Shown: piece after piece, positions 46,606 to 56,105 of the stretch | Layout of the letters: every line of letters begins with the position of its first letter | Position numbering within the stretch: position 1 is the first letter of the stretch | Source of the DNA: a virus | Virus record (IMG/VR): IMGVR_UViG_3300030521_000002 | Span: 1-64,000 of that record | Strand: one strand, 5' to 3' | Length of the DNA: 64,000 nt | Translations under genes and position numbers: made by a program | The notes under the pieces: generated by a model | What the model saw: only the letters and a program-made list of their open reading frames with translations | Told to the model about the DNA's origin: nothing | The model's database searches: none

Positions 46606-48275
46606 GCTACACCATTCCTTACGAGTTCAGTAAATTGTTCAGCATGTTTATTCCAGCTTCTCGACTCGGCCCATTCCCTAGCTGCTTGACTCTCTTGGAG
46701 GATTGGTTTGCCTAACAGTCCCTTGCAAATATCCACCAAAGCTTGAGGATCAGGTAAGTACCAATCCACTGGCCGCTTTACCTTGCGTTGTTCAATCTTG
46801 GCGGGAAGCTTGGCTATCGAGGGGATTTCATTCCAAGGTTGCCCATCCGTGGTAATCACTGGCATCCCACAAGACATAGCTTCCATTGGTTCCAAGCCTA
46901 GGCCATCGACGGAGTGAGGACAGATAAGAACATCCCCCTCATTGTACAAATCGCTGTTCTCGGCAATCTTGTTTTCTGCTTGTTGCGTGTGTGAGACTAA
47001 GGGAAACTCTGGCCAAATCTTGAGGGCGTCTTGGATAACTTGCATTCCCTTGCGCCCATTGAAGCCACCATGCCCAGCTAAGAACAGAAACTTGTTGCAT
47101 GTAGCCCTAGGTTTGAATTGGAAGCGTTCTACATCGACGGGCCAAGGAAAGTACACGCACGGAACGACATGGGCAAATTGGTCGTAGCAGTGTTTGGTAG
47201 GGCAGATAAAAAGATCAACCTCTGTGGGCCATCCCTTGGCCCCAGCTGGCATCCATTCCATCATCGGCACACAAACGACCCGTTTGTTCTGCGACTTAGC
47301 CAAGGGGATTAGGTGGTTGTAGTAAGGGGTTTCACAAAATAATACTGTGTCCATCCCTTGGAGAAACTTCGTCAGCTTAGTCATTGCGCCTTCTGGGCAA
47401 ACCCAAGTATCCACCAAAGGCAGGGGATTCTTCATCGGTTCGTGATTGTGAGGCTTGACTAGCCACTTATCAATTTCGGCATAAGTCGCGATTTGGCGGT
47501 TGAGTTCCCCGAGCCCGGTGTTGCAATGATATCCTACAAGCCCTATACGCTTCGTAGGACGCGAGCTAGGAGATTTCGGGATATTAGCCGCCCTAGGTTC
47601 CAAGAGCGTTAGGGCGTCGAATTCGGCCCCTAAATAGGTGCTAGCAATTGGAAAGGGAGCGTGGCCCATCGAGCTATTCCCGTTCCCCGTATGTTGGATC
47701 AAGCTCGGATTATGCACGTACTCAAACCAACCCGCGTCTTTCATGGCTGTTACTATCCCGCCATCGATTGAACAATGCCCTCGTTTGGCATCCAAGGGGC
47801 GGTTGACCATGTGGGGCTGGGCTAACAAGGTTCTCAGGGCTTCATTGGAGAATACTAAACCTACTGCTCCCTTACCATCTTGGTTGGATAAGTACCAACC
47901 TTTTTTGGGCTTCTCATTCTCTGGAAAGCAAAGAAGATTTAAGTAGCCCTTGGCAGGATACTCACACTTCTCAAGATACTCTTTGAGGTTAGTACAAGCT
48001 TCAAGGTCATCTTGAAATATCACAAATCTGTCAGCCTTGGGATTCCTGAGGTAGAGTTCCCAAGCGGCCATAACCCAATTGCCAAAGGTTCTTAGCCGGG
48101 CAAACCTAAAAGTCTTGGTATATGGGTGGAGGTATTCTGGAACGACGTCTTTGATTTCTCCGTCTATAAACAAGTGAGGATTCTCAAACCCTGCCTTGGC
48201 CAAGGATTCCAGGGTCTTGGGGAGTAAATCCCCGAACCGAGAAGGAACAGTGGTCACAGCCGTTGCCCAGATCAT
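46599..48275 (-). CDS. Two-domain glycosyltransferase
   Basis: A 558-residue protein from ATG at 48275 (ATGA overlap). The N-terminal domain (MIWATAVTTVPSRFGDLLP, FVIFQDDLEACTN about 85-95) is GT-A-like; the C-terminal part (RIGLVGYHCNTGLGELNRQI, then FLFLAGHGGFNGRKGMQV, and GLGLEPMEAMSCGMPVI) is GT-B/GT4-like, with the E-x7-E nucleotide-sugar region. So two glycosyltransferase activities are fused. Probably adds at least two sugars to a common acceptor. Confidence 0.8.
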   Translation of the reverse strand: MIWATAVTTVPSRFGDLLPKTLESLAKAGFENPHLFIDGEIKDVVPEYLHPYTKTFRFARLRTFGNWVMAAWELYLRNPKADRFVIFQDDLEACTNLKEYLEKCEYPAKGYLNLLCFPENEKPKKGWYLSNQDGKGAVGLVFSNEALRTLLAQPHMVNRPLDAKRGHCSIDGGIVTAMKDAGWFEYVHNPSLIQHTGNGNSSMGHAPFPIASTYLGAEFDALTLLEPRAANIPKSPSSRPTKRIGLVGYHCNTGLGELNRQIATYAEIDKWLVKPHNHEPMKNPLPLVDTWVCPEGAMTKLTKFLQGMDTVLFCETPYYNHLIPLAKSQNKRVVCVPMMEWMPAGAKGWPTEVDLFICPTKHCYDQFAHVVPCVYFPWPVDVERFQFKPRATCNKFLFLAGHGGFNGRKGMQVIQDALKIWPEFPLVSHTQQAENKIAENSDLYNEGDVLICPHSVDGLGLEPMEAMSCGMPVITTDGQPWNEIPSIAKLPAKIEQRKVKRPVDWYLPDPQALVDICKGLLGKPILQESQAAREWAESRSWNKHAEQFTELVRNGVAC

Positions 48276-48670
48276 ACTTCTGCTTTCCACTTGCCAATAG
48301 GACATTCTTCTGTAGCCATTGCTATTTTTTCCCTTAGATGGCAGCCACAAATCCCACAAGTTGGAGTAACCGAGTCTCTAAAATGTTCACACCCTTTGCA
48401 TATTAAAAGTAGGATTTTCTCTACGAGTTCAGGACTGCGATTTGGCATTCCGGCTAACATCCACTTAGCATTTGCTTTTGAGTATCTAATTCCTTTAACT
48501 AGAATGTTTGGTTTGTCAGTCTCTTCAAAGTTTGGACTTGTAAAGCAAGTATGTGTGAGGCATGACTCGGATACTTTGAGGGAATAAGAAATCCTGCATA
48601 CAGGGCATTCAAAACGATAATTTCCAGTTGGAAGCAAAGTTCCGACTAACTTTTGCGTTGTCTTTATCAT
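48272..48670 (-). CDS. Zinc-ribbon protein linked to glycosyltransferases
   Basis: A 132-residue protein. Two Cys clusters: FECPVC near 21-25 and, C-terminal, ICKGCEHF, CGICGCHL and ATEECPIGKW. The CxxC...CGxCGCxL...CPxGKW end is a small zinc domain I know next to glycosyltransferase genes in phages. It overlaps both neighbours by 4 nt. Perhaps a scaffold or acceptor-recognition protein; inference. Confidence 0.65.
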   Translation of the reverse strand: MIKTTQKLVGTLLPTGNYRFECPVCRISYSLKVSESCLTHTCFTSPNFEETDKPNILVKGIRYSKANAKWMLAGMPNRSPELVEKILLLICKGCEHFRDSVTPTCGICGCHLREKIAMATEECPIGKWKAEV

Positions 48671-49347
48671 ATAAACCCAGCAAATCTAAAGGTTGCTGGC
48701 CCGGATACACCATTGCACTGTCTGTGAGGATCGCTTGATCCTTGTTCTTCTTTCCAAGGAATAAGAGTTCCTGGCAAGGTTGTACAATCTAGTGGAGTTG
48801 TAATATCCCCTTCCCAAACACCAACCCATTGAAATCCGGTATCTCTTTCGTCTACCTCAACAATCCCAGAGAATGTACTACCTCCCAAGCTAAATTGGAC
48901 AAATAGATCACAAGTTTTCCCGCAAATTTCGACTTCATCAATCAGCGACCAAGCACAAGCGGGAGTAAGGGGATCATAGTTGAAATCTGGTAGCTCGTAA
49001 GAACGGTTGAGGACGGAACACTCACAGAGTCGATCGGCAATTCCAGAAACTGTTACAATTGCTTTATTGGGGACTGACCCGGTGGAACAAATATCGCAAG
49101 TAGCTAACGTAAAACAATCACTACAGTCTTCTAGCACTTCCGAAATAGAAACTTCTTCAGCTACCTCACAATTCTCTGGGCTAAGTTCCCTAGCTCCAAC
49201 CCCGTAACAAATGCCGGCGATTCTCACAACTGCGCCAACATGAGCAGACATATCTGAAATTGTCCATAGAATACTTCCATCGCTACAACTAGTTAGTGGG
49301 TAGCAACAGCATTGATCGCATGGCGGACCTAGGTTAAAAGTTCCCAT
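48667..49347 (-). CDS. Cysteine-rich virion protein candidate
   Basis: A 226-residue protein from ATG at 49347. Eighteen cysteines, in clusters such as CDQCCCY and CSDCFTLATCDIC. A beta-rich repeat pattern (DMSAHVGAVVRIAGICYGV) resembles small tail-surface modules I associate with phage adhesins. It lies between the distal tail genes and the glycosyltransferase cluster, so it is a plausible acceptor for glycosylation or disulfide-rich tip protein; inference. Confidence 0.5.
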   Translation of the reverse strand: MGTFNLGPPCDQCCCYPLTSCSDGSILWTISDMSAHVGAVVRIAGICYGVGARELSPENCEVAEEVSISEVLEDCSDCFTLATCDICSTGSVPNKAIVTVSGIADRLCECSVLNRSYELPDFNYDPLTPACAWSLIDEVEICGKTCDLFVQFSLGGSTFSGIVEVDERDTGFQWVGVWEGDITTPLDCTTLPGTLIPWKEEQGSSDPHRQCNGVSGPATFRFAGFI

Positions 49348-49349
49348 GT

Positions 49350-50759
49350 CTAGCTCACACCTACAGTTAAGCCAGTCCAAGCTGTACCAGTTGTTCCACT
49401 AACCTCGTCACAACCACCGCCCGTAACAGTTTTAACAAAGGTATCTGTAGTTGGGCTCCAAGCGAAAGTTTTGGTAATGGTGCGACCGGCTTTGTAGCAG
49501 AGGATACGCCCCTTGTACACGTCGATCTTTTTAGTTTTAAGCGAGATGGTAAATCCGGCACTGCTACCTGTACCACTAATAGGGCCACTGGGGTCAAGAA
49601 TTTCTATTTCTTGAGTAGCTCCATGCTCTGCTACATTAAAAACAAGATATTGTCTGGTAGCACTATCGAAAAAGGCTACTGCCTTTAATCCGTCAGGGGC
49701 ATCACAAGTTGTGGAGTGATAAGCATCTTCCAAAAGCCCCAATGGGTCTTGAATATCAGGTTCTTCCGGTTCGGTAATATCTAGCTCGGAACCACCATAA
49801 TCAAGCACTTCATCTAGATAGCCCCCAGTTCCAGTAGCCCCATTCATCGTGGAAATCACAATCCATTGAGCAGGACCAGTGCCTTGTAATGCAATGTACA
49901 CATCAGATTTATTGTCATATAGGCAGTAGAGTTTATCGCCAGCTTTGGAGTTGATAAAGAAGTTGGATTGGTCAAACACCACTAGCACAACATGTGTACC
50001 TAATGGTTCTCCTGGGATTTGGGTATCTTGTTGGGAACCAACGGCATCGAGTAAATGGCCCTCTGCATAATGAGCAGTAAATCCCTCATCCAACTCAACT
50101 AAGATTAAGCCTGCTGAGGATTCGCACTCAATAACTCGATAAACATTCAAAGTGGTATCGAGGATTGCAATTCCGTAAGCGCCCATTAGTGCATGTCGGA
50201 AAAGCCCATCTTGGTCATAGACAATAACTTGGGTACCAGTTCCAGCATCAATATCCGTGGGTAGGGTACCCCAATAGTTATTAACTTGCGCTTCGGCAAA
50301 GTAACCACTCGCCCCGCCTGTGCCTACCGTTAGGTGCATGTTCTCCAATAAGCGAAATACGATCCCAGAACTTCCACCGCTACCTACCGTTGCATACCAA
50401 TCCCCAAACTTGTCTCGAATGATTGGTCGATAACCCTGACTAATTGCCGTCGTGGAGGTGTTGTACACTACAATCGAAAAGTCTGGAACTGGTAACTCAC
50501 CTGACCCAGCCATCCCTAAATCAGAGAGTTGGTAGACATTGCAGATCACCTTGCCTGGAATCAACGTGCCTGTGAAAACAGTAGCAGCAGGTAGACCAGC
50601 TTCTGGAATCGCTGCTACATAACAATCGCTGGATTCCCCATGTTGGAGAGGATCAATGTTAGGCAACGGCTGATTCTGGGGACGAGCACGATACTCCGCC
50701 AGAATCTTCTGGAGTAAGCGACCGTCTTCAGGGGTCAGGGCAACTACTGTCTTAGACAT
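49350..50759 (-). CDS. Tail-associated protein, possibly receptor-binding
   Basis: A 469-residue protein without signal peptide. Gly/Thr/Ser-rich beta-type sequence with repeated hydrophobic strands (FRLLENMHLTVGTGGASGYF, QVIVYDQDGLFRHALMGAYG). Position downstream of the tape measure and baseplate-like genes and composition suggest an adhesin or distal tail protein. No named family. Confidence 0.5.
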   Translation of the reverse strand: MSKTVVALTPEDGRLLQKILAEYRARPQNQPLPNIDPLQHGESSDCYVAAIPEAGLPAATVFTGTLIPGKVICNVYQLSDLGMAGSGELPVPDFSIVVYNTSTTAISQGYRPIIRDKFGDWYATVGSGGSSGIVFRLLENMHLTVGTGGASGYFAEAQVNNYWGTLPTDIDAGTGTQVIVYDQDGLFRHALMGAYGIAILDTTLNVYRVIECESSAGLILVELDEGFTAHYAEGHLLDAVGSQQDTQIPGEPLGTHVVLVVFDQSNFFINSKAGDKLYCLYDNKSDVYIALQGTGPAQWIVISTMNGATGTGGYLDEVLDYGGSELDITEPEEPDIQDPLGLLEDAYHSTTCDAPDGLKAVAFFDSATRQYLVFNVAEHGATQEIEILDPSGPISGTGSSAGFTISLKTKKIDVYKGRILCYKAGRTITKTFAWSPTTDTFVKTVTGGGCDEVSGTTGTAWTGLTVGVS

Positions 50760-50763
50760 GGAA

Positions 50764-51276
50764 CTACTTGGGGAAAACGTAGAGGTGGCACTTGGCCGAT
50801 TCGTGTTGGCAACGAATTTGGAGTTGGGCAGGGTTGCTCACTCGGATGAGCTGAGGCCAACCTGGAAACACTAGGATTTTGAGGGGGAAGCGACTGTTAT
50901 CTCCCGTCGGTACTTCGCAACTAATTTCCACTACCCGCTTCTCACAATCAGCTCTCTCCGTATCGGTCGGTTGAACTTGGCGACCCTTGCCCTCATTATT
51001 CGTAAGGATGAGATAGCCGATTTGGTCGGGAGCGAACCACCCAAAATCGAGGGGTTGCCATTCTTCTTTGGCCACCAACCTCCGCTCGTAGGGTTGTTCC
51101 AACGGTTGTGGATAAGCATGAGCAATAGCATGGATCGTAGTGGGTTGTTCCCCTAAATGCTCATAGTTGAAACTAAAGCTGCAAGTGATCCTGTCTTTGT
51201 TGGTAAGAGCAGGTTGTAGAGGAAAAAGTTTTTCTTCCGGTAGAGGGGGAGGCGGTCCCTGTAATTCCTCATTCAT
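50764..51276 (-). CDS. Tail-associated hypothetical protein
   Basis: A 170-residue protein: Pro-rich start, then a beta-sandwich-like domain (ITCSFSFNYEHLGEQPTTIH, EISCEVPTGDNSRFPLKILV). GGAGCTAGCT precedes the ATG. Probably structural by position; function unknown. Confidence 0.5.
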   Translation of the reverse strand: MNEELQGPPPPLPEEKLFPLQPALTNKDRITCSFSFNYEHLGEQPTTIHAIAHAYPQPLEQPYERRLVAKEEWQPLDFGWFAPDQIGYLILTNNEGKGRQVQPTDTERADCEKRVVEISCEVPTGDNSRFPLKILVFPGWPQLIRVSNPAQLQIRCQHESAKCHLYVFPK

Positions 51277-51298
51277 AGCTAGCTCCTATGAGTGAAAG

Positions 51299-51715
51299 TT
51301 AGGCTTCAAATGCTTCTACGACGACTTTGGCTGGAGCAGTATCAGCCTTAATGCGGACAGTGTTACCACCGCCAGTAGTTCCAGTACCTGTCATAAACTC
51401 TTGGGTGAGATACCGCGAGAACCTAATCGGAAAGAATTCTCCTGGTAGTAACTCCATAAGCGGAAAGAAATCCACTCCATCCCAAATCCCTACTGTGACA
51501 AAGTTAGTGGAGTCAATGTTCTTAATGATCCCCAACCCAGGTTGGGTAAGCTCACTGAAGTTGACATCGGTGCCTTCCAAGGTAGCTGCAAAAGCACCAG
51601 GGCAGGGACCATTGATACCAGTTACGGTAGCTTGGAAGTTGGATGGATTACTGACGTAGTTAATGTTTCCTATACGCACACGCAATTGGGTTTGGACAGT
51701 TGCTTCGCGGGCCAT
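51299..51715 (-). CDS. Tail-associated hypothetical protein
   Basis: A 138-residue beta-rich protein from ATG at 51715 (AGGTGG close upstream). SNFQATVTGINGPCPGAFAA and GNTVRIKADTAPAKVVVEAF suggest Ig-like strands. Possible small tail decoration or tip subunit. Confidence 0.5.
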   Translation of the reverse strand: MAREATVQTQLRVRIGNINYVSNPSNFQATVTGINGPCPGAFAATLEGTDVNFSELTQPGLGIIKNIDSTNFVTVGIWDGVDFFPLMELLPGEFFPIRFSRYLTQEFMTGTGTTGGGNTVRIKADTAPAKVVVEAFEA

Positions 51716-51722
51716 GATCCAC

Positions 51723-52673
51723 CTAAAGGGAACTGGGAATGTCAAGATCGTAGAGGTTAGCTTCGGGATATTTCTTAACCGTTGGCAGGAACGTAGGGGA
51801 CTCTGGCGTAAGGGAGGGATTGCCTAAACCATCCAAGGCAGTTTGTACGGGAAACCTTGCTCCCTTTTCGTCCTTGAACACCTCGAAATTGTTGGGGTTG
51901 GTGGCATCGGTAGCAATCGGATACCAGACATGTGGGTCTTGGCCCAGGAGTGCCTTGCCCCAATCTCCGCGTAAGACATTGAATCCACGGTCAGGAATAT
52001 CAGCATCATCGAACGTGTTGTAACGGATATCAAAGTCAAACCGGCGGGTGTAGTAGTACGTGCAAATGCCGTACAGTTTACGTTCATACACCACATTGCT
52101 GAGTTTTACACACCTTGCACCTAGTCCCCACAAGCCAGAGTCGTTCACATGGTCGATCATCCCGCTGAACACATCCAAGCCAAGGTTCAAGACATTCTGC
52201 CCGATGATGACTGTGGGGCGGTTAGCATCCTTCTCAACAAGAATAGTTTCATGGCTGCTACTCTTAATCCGCTTGTTGTTGTAATCTACTCCGACTAGGG
52301 CTGTGTACTTGACGAAGCTACCACTGATGCTTTGCGGTTCGGAGAGCGGGTCTTCAATTTGAGTGTCTTGGCAACGACGGAAGGGGAGTGTGGTGAATTC
52401 CTGATCCACCCACCATTTCTTGCAAGGATCACCATCGTTGATCTTAGATGAGACGTTCATCTTAGGCGAACAGAAGGCCCACAGGTCTACATCGTTGGCA
52501 ATCCCTGACCAAGCAGAGCCAACCAAGGGGAGCCCAGCTGCGTTAAATACGGCGAATGGTCCATCTAACTTATTGGTGGTTCCTACCTGCCAACGAACCT
52601 TGTAGGTGCGATGCCCGATACCATCCGTTGACATGCCCCAAGAAACAGGGCCACCCTCAACTGCTGCTGACAT
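51723..52673 (-). CDS. Tail/baseplate protein candidate
   Basis: A 316-residue protein directly downstream of the tape measure, the usual place of distal tail or baseplate genes. Sequence is beta-rich (YKVRWQVGTTNKLDGPFAVF, SGSFVKYTALVGVDYNNKRI, YGICTYYYTRRFDFDIRYN). No family named with confidence. Confidence 0.55.
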   Translation of the reverse strand: MSAAVEGGPVSWGMSTDGIGHRTYKVRWQVGTTNKLDGPFAVFNAAGLPLVGSAWSGIANDVDLWAFCSPKMNVSSKINDGDPCKKWWVDQEFTTLPFRRCQDTQIEDPLSEPQSISGSFVKYTALVGVDYNNKRIKSSSHETILVEKDANRPTVIIGQNVLNLGLDVFSGMIDHVNDSGLWGLGARCVKLSNVVYERKLYGICTYYYTRRFDFDIRYNTFDDADIPDRGFNVLRGDWGKALLGQDPHVWYPIATDATNPNNFEVFKDEKGARFPVQTALDGLGNPSLTPESPTFLPTVKKYPEANLYDLDIPSSL

Positions 52674-55294
52674 TAGTTAGTGCTCCCCAAGGTTTCGAGA
52701 ACAACGCCATCTTTGCTGGCTTGTTGCCGAGTAGATTCAGCAATTTGGGCTAAGAAGGCTTTCATCTCAGTTAGCAACTCTTTGTTGTTAGAAGCTTCTA
52801 TATTAGGGGGATTATTCGGGCTACGAGGCGGGCCTGGGGTCTTTGCTTCTACGTCTGTTTTTCTGTCAAAGTCAAAGATAGTTTTATCAAACCTTTTGTT
52901 GGCCTTATCCCGGGCTAACATTTCCTTAATCGAAGGAATTTGCCCCTTTCTTTGCATCGTATGGATAGCTACTTTAAGCTTGTCTTCATTTCTATTCTGT
53001 GCAAACCTAGCTCGCTTATCTTGGGTAGTGTTCTTGCGAGCCATTCCAGATAGCGAAGGCTTGATCGGATTTTTACCGACGATGTTTTGTTGTTGTTGAA
53101 CCACTTGCCCTAGCCAACGGTAATACGCTTCACTACCAGCGTGGAGTGCGATAGGGTCAAATTCAACTTGGATACTAACCTTTGTTTGACTGTCCTTAAG
53201 TTCCTTGTCGAGAACTTTCTTGGCTCGGTCATACGTTTGTTGAAACTCTGCTCCGTTCTCTTTTAGCAACTCATTAAGTTCCTTCAGCTTCTTGTTGTAC
53301 TTTTCTTGCGGAGTAGCCATCTCATCAGTCAGTTGTCTGCCTCTACGTAAAGCGTCTTCATGTTCCTTAAGAGCCCTGTTGCTGTCTTTTAACGCCTTGA
53401 CTGTAGCTTTGTCTACTGGACCAGCATCATCCATACCATGGGCATGGTCATCATTAGCCTCTCCTAGCCTATCGAGGGCTTTATCACGTTCTGGCCCGGC
53501 CGGTAATTTCATAGCAGCCGCCCTAGCTTCAGCAACCCTATTAAGAGCACCAGCCTCTTCTTGAAGTTGCTTGATATAAGCCCCAATGTTGGCTTCTTTT
53601 TGCTCCTCCTCTGCTTTATCTTCTTCGGCGGCTCTTCGATTCTCCTCTTGGTTGTTAATTAACTGCTGTTGAGCCATTCTTCTAGCTTGGAGATTCTTAA
53701 TCTGCTCAGCAGTTAATCCTTCCAAAGCCAGCTTCTCACGTTCGAGAATTATCGTCATGGCTTGCTCACTAGTCAAGCCTTGTTGAATCAGCTTCTCCCG
53801 CTCTTGGATTTGGTGAATCGAGCTTTGGATAGCAGTTGTTTCTTCTTCATACCTCTCAGCTGCTTCACGGAGTTGGGTAGCTCTAGCTACAGCATCGGCA
53901 CCAGCTTGCTTTTCAGCAGCAGAGTATTCTTGAAGGTTCTTGATCTGTTTCTCAATCGCCATCTCGGAATCAACTGTGCTTGGTCGATCACCACCTTGAA
54001 TACGCCTAGCTCGTTCTAGCTCGTCATTGGTTCTCCCTTGCATCGAGAGTTCCAATTGCAGCTGCTCCATCTTCTTGTTGTGGGCACGATCGTAGGAGCG
54101 TTGGGCAGCTTCAAAAACTTGAAGTTCCGATTTTTCAACATCCTCCAAATCCTGTCTAGCGGCTTTTTCGCGGAGAATTTTAGCCGCTTCATCAATACTA
54201 GTCTGCTTTTGGAGAGTTTGTTGAGCCTCTTCTTCCCTAATCTTTCGCTGTGTTCCTAACTCTTCATCGAGTAGTTGGATGTTCTTGCGGGCTTGTTCTG
54301 CTCGTTGCAACTCGGCTTGCATCCGTTCTCTTGCAATAGCCGCCTCATCTTTAGCTCCTGATGATCTAACATCACTCTTCCGATCAATAAGTGGATTGAA
54401 TGGCTGGCGTTGCTTGTCCAACTCTTGAAAAAAGGTTGGACCACCAAAGATGCTATTAAACGTCTCGCGGCTTAGTAAATCTTTTTCTGGGCGGGTAGCA
54501 ACACTAGAATTTTTAGGAGCAGTTCCAGGAATACGCCAAGCTCGCTTGTTCTCCCTGTCAGCTTGGTTCTTCCTGACCTGAAATTCGTCTTCAGTCTCAG
54601 TTGAATTTCGATGCTTATCACCCATGAAAGCATCCCACTCACCGCGAATCTCCCTGATGTTGCGCTTAACTTGTTCATAGCGAGCACTCCAACCACTCAT
54701 CTGTGACATTTCTTGGGAGTTGGCGTCTATCTTCCGCTTCTGGTTGTAAATCTCTTGTTCTTCTGCTACATCTCCCAGTACCTTGATTTGCTCCCGATAC
54801 TTTTGGGTGAGGGTTTCGGTGTCTTTAGCCAGGGCAATCGTTTTGGCAGAACTTCGATCAAACTCCGTGATGAGCTTCCCCATCATTGAGGTGGTAGTAT
54901 CTACGATCAGCCCTAACCCCTTGTAGGTCACATAGGCAGCCCCAATACCCAACCCAATTTGGCCAAGTGCTGACCCCATCTTGAGCAAGCCACCAGCAGC
55001 AGTAAATGCTCCTGCTCCAATACCGATCGTTCTAGCAGTTAAGTCAATTGCCTTGGGAATTACGCCACTGATAGCAATCCGATAAGCTCCGTAGCTTCCT
55101 ACGGCTACTCTCGTGGCTGTCTCGACGGCATCCCCGGTACTCTTCCATGAGTTACGCATCGACTCCGTGGATTTATCAACCTGCCGCTCAGCTTCCTCCG
55201 TCTGCCTACGAGAGTCTTGCAGCATCTGGCGATAATTGGAATTATCACCCTGCAAACGCACGATCAACTTCTGCAGTTCCAACTCATTTGACAT
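52673..55294 (-). CDS. Tail tape measure protein
   Basis: An 873-residue protein with long coiled-coil regions rich in Lys, Glu, Gln and Ala (about 150-620), an N-terminal hydrophobic region with Gly-rich segments (residues 60-140) and a basic C-terminal part with KARFAQNRNEDKLKVAIHTM. Tape measures set tail length; at about 1.5 angstrom per residue this would give roughly 130 nm. It follows a frameshifted tail chaperone, as in siphoviruses. The start overlaps the frameshift product by 11 nt. Confidence 0.85.
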   Translation of the reverse strand: MSNELELQKLIVRLQGDNSNYRQMLQDSRRQTEEAERQVDKSTESMRNSWKSTGDAVETATRVAVGSYGAYRIAISGVIPKAIDLTARTIGIGAGAFTAAGGLLKMGSALGQIGLGIGAAYVTYKGLGLIVDTTTSMMGKLITEFDRSSAKTIALAKDTETLTQKYREQIKVLGDVAEEQEIYNQKRKIDANSQEMSQMSGWSARYEQVKRNIREIRGEWDAFMGDKHRNSTETEDEFQVRKNQADRENKRAWRIPGTAPKNSSVATRPEKDLLSRETFNSIFGGPTFFQELDKQRQPFNPLIDRKSDVRSSGAKDEAAIARERMQAELQRAEQARKNIQLLDEELGTQRKIREEEAQQTLQKQTSIDEAAKILREKAARQDLEDVEKSELQVFEAAQRSYDRAHNKKMEQLQLELSMQGRTNDELERARRIQGGDRPSTVDSEMAIEKQIKNLQEYSAAEKQAGADAVARATQLREAAERYEEETTAIQSSIHQIQEREKLIQQGLTSEQAMTIILEREKLALEGLTAEQIKNLQARRMAQQQLINNQEENRRAAEEDKAEEEQKEANIGAYIKQLQEEAGALNRVAEARAAAMKLPAGPERDKALDRLGEANDDHAHGMDDAGPVDKATVKALKDSNRALKEHEDALRRGRQLTDEMATPQEKYNKKLKELNELLKENGAEFQQTYDRAKKVLDKELKDSQTKVSIQVEFDPIALHAGSEAYYRWLGQVVQQQQNIVGKNPIKPSLSGMARKNTTQDKRARFAQNRNEDKLKVAIHTMQRKGQIPSIKEMLARDKANKRFDKTIFDFDRKTDVEAKTPGPPRSPNNPPNIEASNNKELLTEMKAFLAQIAESTRQQASKDGVVLETLGSTN

Positions 55295-56008
55295 TTGGTT
55301 TACCTAAGCGTTGTTGCCAACTGGCCTTGGAGATTGCAGTCAGGTTCTTAATATGCTCTGCACTAGGAGGCTTGGGAGCAGTTTCTTTGGGATACCAGTG
55401 TTCTAACCAATGTTGCCAACCGACATACTGACGATGGGTTATTGGCCCCGGCCAGCCAAACACTTCATGTAAGTGCTTGTTCAGCTTGGTGGCAAGGTAG
55501 TAGTAGTCGTAGTATCCCCTGGCACGTTTTTTATTAAGTCCTCATCGCTCAACATGTCATTGAGTTCTTTGAACCGAGGATCAGTCAGAGTTCGCAGGTA
55601 AGTCCGGAATTCCACTAACCCAATCGGACACTCTTCTCGTAGCAGGGCTTCTTCTAACGCTGACTTACCATCCCTAAGTAGTGGTTCGTTTTTCTCGTTC
55701 ATGTCCGAGTTATCGAGAACCCACTGGTAGAGTTGATTGACTAACCGAGCTGGCCAATTACAAATTACCCCCAAAGGAACTGCAGCGTTGGTTTCCGTGA
55801 TTCGTAGGCAACGCGAGACTAGCTGAGGTTCCACCCCGGCTAAATTTCTCATCCCAGCATACTTACCATCCACATAAGTTGAAGCAGCCATGTTACCATT
55901 TCGCCACTCCACTGCTGCTGATTCCCCAGCCTCGTCCAAGGTGTATTGCACACTCTTGTACTTGACCGGCATGGACCTTGGTTGCAGGTCTTTATCGAAG
56001 TCGAACAT
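55284..56008 (-). CDS. Tail assembly chaperone, -1 frameshift fusion (G-T type)
   Basis: The shorter chaperone gene (55481-56008) has a slippery heptamer A AAA AAC at 55532-55526 (in-frame AAA AAC codons), followed in the -1 frame by an open stretch to TGA 55286-55284. The product would be 241 residues: 161 of the short form, then 80 more ending QQRLGKPNVK. The extension has a typical T-domain-like region, HEVFGWPGPITHRQYVGWQH. Known: siphoviruses make such G and G-T chaperones by -1 frameshifting upstream of the tape measure gene. Confidence 0.8.
55481..56008 (-). CDS. Tail assembly chaperone, short form
   Basis: A 175-residue protein translated without frameshift: a helical N-terminal part, VPLGVICNWPARLVNQLYQW, ECPIGLVEFRTYLRTLTDPR and an acidic, Thr-rich tail (VPGDTTTTTTLPPS). 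GGAGCTAGTTCT precedes the ATG. Works with the frameshifted form to wrap and guide the tape measure protein during tail assembly. Confidence 0.8.
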   Translation of the reverse strand: MFDFDKDLQPRSMPVKYKSVQYTLDEAGESAAVEWRNGNMAASTYVDGKYAGMRNLAGVEPQLVSRCLRITETNAAVPLGVICNWPARLVNQLYQWVLDNSDMNEKNEPLLRDGKSALEEALLREECPIGLVEFRTYLRTLTDPRFKELNDMLSDEDLIKNVPGDTTTTTTLPPS

Positions 56009-56105
56009 AGAACTAGCTCCTAAAGGAATAAATAGCCCCTAAGCCGCCCATGTAGGCAAGCGAACCTGCACGTAACGGCTATCGGGGGAAGAGAATAGAC
56101 GGAGA

